10,234 bases of DNA from Prasinococcaceae sp. CCMP 1430 (Eukaryota > Prasinodermophyta > Palmophyllophyceae > Prasinococcales > Prasinococcaceae): positions 80,494-90,727 of the forward strand of contig RQSC01000020.1 in the NCBI GenBank assembly GCA_013416795.1. Direction: 5' to 3'. Below, piece by piece: positions 1-4,251 of this stretch. Within the stretch, counting starts at the first letter, position 1; each line of letters opens with the position of its first letter. Made by a program: the position numbers and the translations under genes. The notes under the pieces are model-generated. The model worked only from the letters and a program-made list of their open reading frames with translations, was not told where the DNA came from and did not search any database.

Positions 1-16
1 GCGCGCCGCGCGCGCG

Positions 17-71
17 CCCCGCGGAGCGCGCGTCCCGAAATCGCCCGCCGCGAATTCCCCCGCGGAGCGCG
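17..71. repeat. 14-bp direct repeat with 41-bp spacing
   Basis: CCCCGCGGAGCGCG occurs at 17-30 and again at 58-71, 41 bp apart. The intervening sequence differs. The repeat contains the CCGCGG palindrome. In such GC-rich DNA a short repeat like this has little weight alone, but the match is exact. Confidence 0.5.
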
Positions 72-410
72 TTTCGCCGCGCGCAGTTCCGCCGAATCGC
101 ACCCCTCCGGCACCTCATCTTCGAGATCAGTATCATATCACCCACGGGCGATCTCTTTATTCGTGGTCGAAGCGGTCGCGCGCGGCGCGCGCGCGCGGCC
201 CGCGGGCCGAACCGCACTCGCGTCGACTCACACGTTTCGCGGGCGCGTTTCCGTCCCCGTCCGCCGACCGGAACCGCGGCGCCGCGCGGCCGAATTCGCG
301 CGGCTCCGGCCCCGGGTTTTCCTCCTCCCCCCCCCGCGCGCGCGCGTTTTCCCGGCGCGCGGCGCGATTGATCGGCGCGTTGACAGTTGCCGCGCGCACC
401 GGCGCCAATG

Positions 411-546
411 CCCATCAAAACGAATGCGAATGCGAGGGCGTACCGGTCGACGCGCGCGCGCGCGCGCGCGCGCGTGCGGGCACGCGCGCGTCGCGCGAAC
501 GCCCATCAAAACGAAGGCGAACGCGGCGACCGCGGTTGCGTACCGG
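411..546. repeat. Degenerate two-copy block (CCCATCAAAACGAA ... GCGTACCGG)
   Basis: CCCATCAAAACGAA begins at 411 and at 502. Each copy is followed by a GCGAA-containing variant, and then by GCGTACCGG at 438-446 and 538-546. The order is the same in both copies while the spacing between the two motifs differs (27 versus 36 bp), so this is a diverged tandem duplication with about a 91-100 bp period. The two copies are separated by a CG run. A related GCGAATGCGAG motif also occurs near 4007-4018, upstream of the importin gene. Confidence 0.65.
451..474. repeat. (CG)12 dinucleotide microsatellite
   Basis: This is an uninterrupted CG alternation of 24 bases. Alternating CG is the classic left-handed Z-DNA-forming sequence. 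It lies between the two copies of the CCCATCAAAACGAA block. Confidence 0.85.
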
Positions 547-659
547 CAGCCGGTCAACCGCGCCCGCGTTGACTTCCGGCGGTCCGAGGGCGCGGCCCCG
601 CGCACGCGCTCAGCGACCGCGCGCGCGCCGGCGCCAAACCGAAGCCCGGAATCGGAACC

Positions 660-733
660 GGAGGCAGGGGGAGGGAGGCAGGGAGGGAGGGAGGCAGAGA
701 GGGAGGGAGGGAGGCAGGGAGGCGGAGAGGCAG
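660..733 (+). repeat. Polypurine GGGA/GGCA tandem tract
   Basis: About 74 bases on the plus strand are almost entirely A and G, broken only by single C residues in GGCA. GGGAGGGAGGGAGGCA-like units recur. It holds many runs of three or more G, so it fits both the G-quadruplex pattern (plus strand) and the polypurine-polypyrimidine triplex (H-DNA) pattern. No reading frame across it looks coding. Confidence 0.8.
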
Positions 734-884
734 CGCCGCTCCGCACGGCCTGACCACAGCCAGTCTGCCCGTCCAACAGTCCGCGCGTCCGCTCCACAGC
801 CACCCGGCCTTGAGTGCCAGTGCCCTGCTCCTCCGCGTTTCGATCGATGCTGCCCTGGGCCCGCACCCGCCCGGGGGGTCGGAA

Positions 885-904
885 CGCGCGCGCGCGCGCG
901 CGCG
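885..904. repeat. (CG)10 dinucleotide microsatellite
   Basis: This is a second uninterrupted CG run, of 20 bases, followed directly by GGTCCGGGTCCG, itself a 6-bp tandem. Like the run at 451 it could adopt Z-DNA. Confidence 0.8.
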
Positions 905-975
905 GGTCCGGGTCCGCCGCGGGGCTCGGAACGCGAGAAGAGCTCGGAAAAGCGCCCGGCGGGGCCCGACGTGAA

Positions 976-1034
976 TTGCGTACGCGCACACGTTGCGTAC
1001 ACGCACACAACCGTGTGCATACACACACACACAC
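976..1034. repeat. 17-bp tandem repeat leading into (AC)7, alternating purine-pyrimidine
   Basis: TTGCGTACGCGCACACG (976-992) is followed immediately by TTGCGTACACGCACACA (993-1009), 15 of 17 bases identical. Then come CCGTGTGCAT and seven AC units (1021-1034). Almost every step from about 977 onward alternates purine and pyrimidine. It is a microsatellite-type region with no coding signal. Confidence 0.75.
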
Positions 1035-1051
1035 GGCGTTGGTCGTGCGGC

Positions 1052-1065
1052 CATAAAATAATATG
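1052..1065. promoter_or_regulatory. AT-only island, TATA-like
   Basis: CATAAAATAATATG is a conspicuously AT-rich stretch in otherwise GC-rich DNA and contains a TATA-like ATAAAATA. I cannot attach a gene to it. The plus-strand frame beginning at its end (1063-1710) has no recognisable product. It may be a core promoter of an undetected transcript, or simply the edge of the repeat block. Confidence 0.2.
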
Positions 1066-1407
1066 CCCATCACCACCCATCCACAGATCTCCCCCTTTCG
1101 CTCGCTCGTCCGCGGATCCCACACGTTTTCACCCGCCGCGTCAGCGCCGCCTCGGATCGTGGCTCGGCCTGCCTGGGCCGCACACAACGTTTGCAGCGCG
1201 CGCGCGTGGCGCACGCCGACGGATCCCACGCGGGGCAGAAGCGTTGACCCCCGCCCGGCCCCACGACGCCGCCTGCCCCTCGGCGGATTCCATGACGGCG
1301 CGTTTGACCTCTGCAGGCCCGAGGTCGGGCGGGTGGACCGCACGGCGAGAATTCGGGGCCGGGCGGCGCCAGCCGCCGGGAGGCTTCGGCAATTGCCTCC
1401 GTGGATC

Positions 1408-1553
1408 GGACCGAAGGGGCCATCTGTCCAACTGGGGCGCGACGGGCGGACGCGTCCACGTGTGCGATGGGACCAAGGGCGATCCTCGGAGGGAGTTGCT
1501 CACGAACCCCAATCCGGGCGCGAATCTGCCACGTGTGCGACAGCCGGACCGAA
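1408..1553. repeat. Repeated GGACCGAA and CCACGTGTGCGA modules
   Basis: GGACCGAA occurs at 1408-1415 and 1546-1553, with a related GGACCAAGG near 1470. CCACGTGTGCGA occurs exactly at 1456-1467 and 1529-1540, 73 bp apart. The latter contains CACGTG, the palindromic core bound by many bHLH and bZIP factors (G-box/E-box). The clustering suggests either binding sites or a decayed duplication. No gene start lies nearby. Confidence 0.45.
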
Positions 1554-1751
1554 AGTTCCACTCATCGGACGCGGCCACGCGGCGGCCGTTACGGCCCGGG
1601 GGCAGGCGGTTAGCACGCGGCTGCGAGGCCCGCGGGGGCACGCGGCGCACCTCAGAACGCCACGAAGGCAGGCCCGCGTGTCGCCGCGCCACAGAAAACT
1701 CGCCCCTTGACAGTTATCTGAGCCGCGGAGGGGCATCAACATACCATGATC

Positions 1752-1793
1752 AACGACACTCAACGTGTTGAATGTGAACGACACTGAATGTGA
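1752..1793. repeat. Short interleaved direct repeats AACGACACT / GAATGTGA
   Basis: AACGACACT lies at 1752-1760 and 1777-1785, and GAATGTGA at 1770-1777 and 1786-1793, so the units alternate. A 5-bp inverted repeat (TCAAC-GT-GTTGA, 1760-1771) lies between. It is short and of unknown meaning. Confidence 0.5.
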
Positions 1794-2274
1794 CCTCGCA
1801 TATGCCACATGGCGCGTGCGCGTGGTGCTCGTGCACACCGCGCGGCGGTAGAGCATGGTCGCCCGTGGGTATGTACATCATGCTTCTGACCTCGCGCAAG
1901 TCCTGGCCTCTGCCGGGCTCCGCGTGAAGGCTCCGCCCACGACGTCGCGCTCACGATCAAAAGCCTTCGCGAACCCACACGCGTCCACCTGTCCGCCCCG
2001 GGGCATGCACGCGTTCGACGGCCCGCGGCATTTCTTTTCGTGCCGCCGTCACCTTTGGCAGTGGGCCTCCGGTCAGCCCGCCAGCCCTGCGCGGCGTGGA
2101 CCCGCTGGCCGCACGAACGCGTAGGTTTGGTGTGGTAGGTGCCCGCAGGGCGCTGGACCAACGCGCTCGCCCCAATCACCTGATGAGTGTGCCGCGCCCT
2201 GCGGCTGCCGGCGACGCGCTTCAACCTGCTGACTGCGTGAGCTGCGCGTGCCATGGGGCACCCTCCGAGTGTCA

Positions 2275-2303
2275 AGAGCCCGATTTTTTTGTTCGCGGGC
2301 TCT
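2275..2303. other. Perfect 8-bp inverted repeat with T7-containing loop
   Basis: AGAGCCCG (2275-2282) pairs perfectly with CGGGCTCT (2296-2303) across a 13-base loop containing seven consecutive T. It lies about 400 bp past the stop of the pyruvate carrier gene, which reads toward it on the minus strand. In a bacterium it might be called a terminator, but the T run is inside the loop, not after the stem, and the genome is eukaryotic, so no function is assigned. Confidence 0.45.
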
Positions 2304-2603
2304 GGCGGCGCGCGCTCACGTCGCGCAGACGAGATATTGCCCGGCGCGCGCGCGCCGCGAATTCGGCATCTCCGCGGCGCGTGGGCCAGGGGTCAGCATC
2401 GCCGGCCGTCGGAGCGCCGACTTCGAGACGCGCCACGTGCTGGGCGCGTACAGCCTGTACCGCGCACGCCGTGGGGTCGTCGTTGTGCTCACGCGATGGC
2501 GCGCCACCAACCCGAGATGTGTCATGCCGCCCATGGAAAGCCATCCGTCCATGAGGACGCGCGGACTCGGCCGGGCGCCGACTGAGGCTGGTGCTGGTAC
2601 AGA

Positions 2604-2646
2604 GATGCGTGTCGTTTTACGTTGCATTGGGTTTGATTGTACAGCA
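2604..2646 (-). terminator. AT-richer stretch, likely 3' UTR/processing region of the MPC gene
   Basis: On the minus strand, 59-101 bases past the TGA of the carrier gene, base composition drops markedly in GC and contains CAAT-, AATC- and TAAAA-type sequence. No canonical AATAAA or algal TGTAA was found. The call rests on position and composition only. Confidence 0.25.
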
Positions 2647-2704
2647 GAGGCGGCGCGCGGCCCCCGCGAGCGCCGCAGAGACGCTCGCTCGCACAGCCGG
2701 GGGC

Positions 2705-3565
2705 TCATGCGCAGTCCGCCTTGAGCTTGTCCGCCTTGAGCTTGTCCGCCTTGATGAGCTTGCGCGCGAGGTGGTAGCCGCTGCTGAGGAACAGCGCGAC
2801 GTTGACGGCCGCGAGGTTGTAGTTGAGCGGCTTGACGAGCAGCGAGTAGCGCGTGAAGAGCAGGCCGGTCATGGTCAGCGCCGAGTACTGCGCGAGGCTG
2901 ATCTTGTCGGTCGGTCGGTCCAACTCGAGCATGCTCGCGCCCGAGATGAACCACTTGCTCATGGGCGCCCAGAAGTGCACCGTGAACGGCCCAGCGTCCG
3001 CGACAGCGAAAGCGCTCACGGCGCCGAGCCCCGCGCCGGCGACGGCGGACCGCAGCGCCGGCCCGGCGGCGATGAGCGCACCGCCGGCGACCGCCGCGGC
3101 GGCTGCCTTCCGTGCCATCGCCACCACCTCGTCCGATCGCCCCGCGTCCCACTTGGCCTGCACCGCGCGCCTCCCCTGGTTGAGCTGCGCGACCACGTTG
3201 GTCGCGTGGCATGCGCCCAGCGCGAAGTTTTGCGGCCGCACGACCCACGCCCAGCGCGCGAACAGCGACGAGTACACGGTCAGCACGCCGGTCATGGGGA
3301 GAGAGATCAGCTCGGGCCCCGAGTTGGACGCGTCGTAGATCGCCGACCCGGTCATGCCCCAGGCAGCGACGCCCGCGACTGCCCCCCACACCTCCGCCGA
3401 GGTCCACCAGCTCTCGTCCTTCGCGCCCGCGTCAACGGCGGCGGCGGCGGAGCCGCGGGACCGCGCCTGTGCCGCCGCGTGCCGCACGAGCGACGGCGCC
3501 GCGACGGAGGAGGTCGCGGCCGCTCGCGTCGTCGCCGTCGCTGCCACGCCGCGCTGCGTCCTCAT
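2705..3565 (-). CDS. Fused MPC1-MPC2 mitochondrial pyruvate carrier
   Basis: The 286-residue protein starts at an ATG (3563-3565) that is the first Met after an in-frame TGA at 3584-3586. Residues 1-45 are rich in Ala, Arg, Ser and Thr with no acidic residue, as in a mitochondrial presequence. Residues 52-139 resemble MPC1, including GPELIS, YSSLFARWAWVVRPQN and CHATNVVAQLNQ. Residues 192-272 resemble MPC2, including FWAPMSKW, LDRPTDKIS, TRYSLLVKPLNYNL and VN. In animals and fungi these are separate proteins of roughly 105-130 residues that heterodimerise in the inner membrane to import pyruvate into the matrix. Here one chain carries both. The linker (140-191) has a charged part and then an Ala/Gly-rich hydrophobic part (154-189, with Arg172). 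The tail repeats KADKL. No intron is needed. Family identity is secure; single-carrier function is inferred. Confidence 0.9.
   Translation of the reverse strand: MRTQRGVAATATTRAAATSSVAAPSLVRHAAAQARSRGSAAAAVDAGAKDESWWTSAEVWGAVAGVAAWGMTGSAIYDASNSGPELISLPMTGVLTVYSSLFARWAWVVRPQNFALGACHATNVVAQLNQGRRAVQAKWDAGRSDEVVAMARKAAAAAVAGGALIAAGPALRSAVAGAGLGAVSAFAVADAGPFTVHFWAPMSKWFISGASMLELDRPTDKISLAQYSALTMTGLLFTRYSLLVKPLNYNLAAVNVALFLSSGYHLARKLIKADKLKADKLKADCA
2714..2753 (-). repeat. 15-bp tandem repeat encoding the KADKL tail
   Basis: GTCCGCCTTGAGCTT is repeated exactly at 2714-2728 and 2729-2743 and begins a third time at 2744. On the coding (minus) strand it encodes the repeating Lys-Ala-Asp-Lys-Leu C-terminus of the pyruvate carrier. 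The exact DNA identity suggests a recent in-frame slippage expansion. Copy number could vary between strains. Confidence 0.85.
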
Positions 3566-3729
3566 CGCCAGAGTTCGTCGAGCTCACGTAACGCGACCTC
3601 GTGCTCGCGCTCGCCCCACACGCCCCGCGCCGCACCACCCACGCCGCATGCCCCGTGTGCCACCACACACACCCCTGCCGCCCCCCACGCTCGAGCAGCG
3701 CTGCGGGCGTGGGGCAGAGCAGCGCGCTG

Positions 3730-3750
3730 CAGCAGCAGCCGCAGCAGCAG
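3730..3750. repeat. Imperfect CAG trinucleotide tract
   Basis: Three CAG units, one CCG interruption and three more CAG units lie upstream of the carrier gene, probably in its 5' UTR or promoter (CTG sense on that strand). The tract is short and interrupted. Confidence 0.7.
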
Positions 3751-3792
3751 AGCCCCGCGCACCGAACGCGAACGGATAAAGAGACAACCCTG

Positions 3793-3802
3793 ATGATATC
3801 AT
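3793..3802. promoter_or_regulatory. Perfect 10-bp palindrome ATGATATCAT
   Basis: ATGATATCAT is its own reverse complement. It lies in the only markedly AT-rich patch of the divergent intergenic region, 228 bp upstream of the carrier start codon and directly next to the G-quadruplex motif. It could be a dimeric transcription-factor site or core promoter element. Binding is inferred from symmetry only. Confidence 0.3.
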
Positions 3803-3804
3803 AA

Positions 3805-3854
3805 CCCCAAACCCCCAACCCCAACCCACGGTCGCATACCCCCCTCCCACCCCC
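3805..3854 (-). promoter_or_regulatory. G-quadruplex motif and clustered G-runs (minus strand)
   Basis: Read on the minus strand, G3-TT-G4-TT-G5-TTT-G4 occupies 3827 to 3805. This satisfies the standard four-run, short-loop G-quadruplex pattern. Three further G-runs (5, 3 and 6) lie at 3854-3839. The run is in the non-template (sense) strand upstream of the carrier gene, the arrangement often seen near promoters. The TTGGGG-like wording resembles ciliate telomere repeats, but it is short, irregular and internal. Confidence 0.6.
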
Positions 3855-4113
3855 GGATCCGCGGCTGGCACGCCGGGCGGAGGGGTCCCGTCCGCGCGCG
3901 GCGCGCCCGGCGGCGTTTTGTGTGGGGCTCGGATAGGGGGTTGAAGCGCGCAGGGGCGCGTCGCGGGGTCGTCGATCGGCGTCGCGGTTTGCGCGTGGAA
4001 TTCGAACGCGAATGCGAGTTTCGCGCGCGCGCGGGGCCGAGGTGGGGGTCCCCAGAGAGAGAGGGTGCGGGGTGGGTTGGTGGGGTTGGACGCCACACCG
4101 ACGCGCGGCGGCG

Positions 4114-4161
4114 GCGGTGGAGCACCTGGGTGCGATGGCGGTGGAGCACCTGGTTGCGCGG
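4114..4161 (+). repeat. 24-bp tandem duplication before the importin reading frame
   Basis: GCGGTGGAGCACCTGG followed by KTGCG occurs at 4114-4137 and 4138-4161 (20 of the first 21 bases identical). In the importin frame it encodes AVEHLGAM then AVEHLVAR. The unit is a multiple of three, so the frame is kept. The ATG at 4135 sits at the end of the first copy. Confidence 0.75.
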
Positions 4162-4251
4162 CCCCCGATTTTGAGCGCGGTGCCGCTCGCGCCCGCCGAG
4201 CTCGCGGCGGCGCTCGACGCGTCGCAGCGCGCCGGCGACGTCAAGGCGTAG
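4135..4251 (+). CDS. 38-codon open segment in frame with the importin, ended by TAG
   Basis: ATG at 4135 has G at -3 and G at +4, a fair start context. It opens a 38-residue segment (MAVEHLVARPPILSAV...) with consistent G/C third positions, ending at TAG 4249-4251. The same codon pattern resumes directly after the TAG in the same frame and runs into the importin. This may be the importin's true N-terminus interrupted by a substitution or sequencing error, an exon end with the TAG part of an intron (TAG|G fits a splice acceptor), or an upstream open reading frame. The segment does not clearly match the N-terminal HEAT repeat of importin-7/8, apart from a weak AE..L-type resemblance (AELAAALDASQ). 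Confidence 0.35.
   Translation: MAVEHLVARPPILSAVPLAPAELAAALDASQRAGDVKA

Larger units (their letters stand above)
1..1110. other. Gene-free, simple-repeat-rich intergenic DNA
   Basis: I find no convincing gene here. Long open frames exist on both strands (for example 228-1343 minus and 368-1771 plus), but their translations are Arg/Ala/Pro/Gly-rich, change register with the repeats and match no family I know. They follow from the lack of AT-rich stop codons in GC-rich DNA. The region is dominated by CG dinucleotide runs, a GGGA/GGCA polypurine tract and CA/GT-type sequence. Two AT-richer islands stand out, around 123-160 and at 1052-1065. Non-coding transcripts cannot be excluded. Confidence 0.6.
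1111..2603. other. Intergenic stretch without recognisable gene
   Basis: About 1.5 kb shows no frame on either strand with a sustained G/C third-position pattern or a recognisable domain. It is less repetitive than the first kilobase, and 1700-1800 and 2600-2650 are relatively AT-rich. I looked for tRNA-like T-arms, snRNA-like motifs and transposon ends and found none. Short repeats and hairpins inside it are listed separately. Confidence 0.55.
3566..4134. promoter_or_regulatory. Divergent intergenic region, candidate bidirectional promoter
   Basis: This stretch separates the start of the carrier gene (minus) from the importin gene (plus) and must hold at least the carrier's promoter and 5' UTR. 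I see no convincing gene inside. It contains an imperfect CAG tract (3730-3750), an AT-rich patch with a 10-bp palindrome (3793-3802), a cluster of C-runs (3805-3854) and a GCGAATGCGAG motif near 4007-4018 like those at 411-546. No clear TATA box is visible. The importin's missing N-terminal exon, if any, could lie here, but none of the three plus-strand frames shows a recognisable importin-beta N-terminal repeat. Confidence 0.45.

Noticed and set aside
228-1771. Long overlapping open frames on both strands (228-1343 minus, 368-1771 plus and others)
   Set aside because: They run through CG, GGGA and CA repeats, have Arg/Pro/Ala-rich composition without domains, and are expected by chance in very GC-rich DNA.
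2275-2303. Rho-independent terminator
   Set aside because: The T run is in the loop, not after the stem, and the genes are eukaryotic.
2316-3407. 363-codon minus-strand frame overlapping the pyruvate carrier
   Set aside because: It is the out-of-frame shadow of the carrier gene; the other frame carries both MPC domains.
3805-3827. Interstitial telomere
   Set aside because: Only four irregular G-runs with varying lengths; too short and inexact to call a telomere repeat.
3995-4012. tRNA T-arm-like GAATTCGAAC
   Set aside because: No paired T-stem, acceptor stem or anticodon arm at tRNA spacing.
4249-4251. UAG reassigned as a sense codon
   Set aside because: All three genes end in TGA, which would allow it, but there is just one in-frame TAG and simpler explanations (intron, error) exist.
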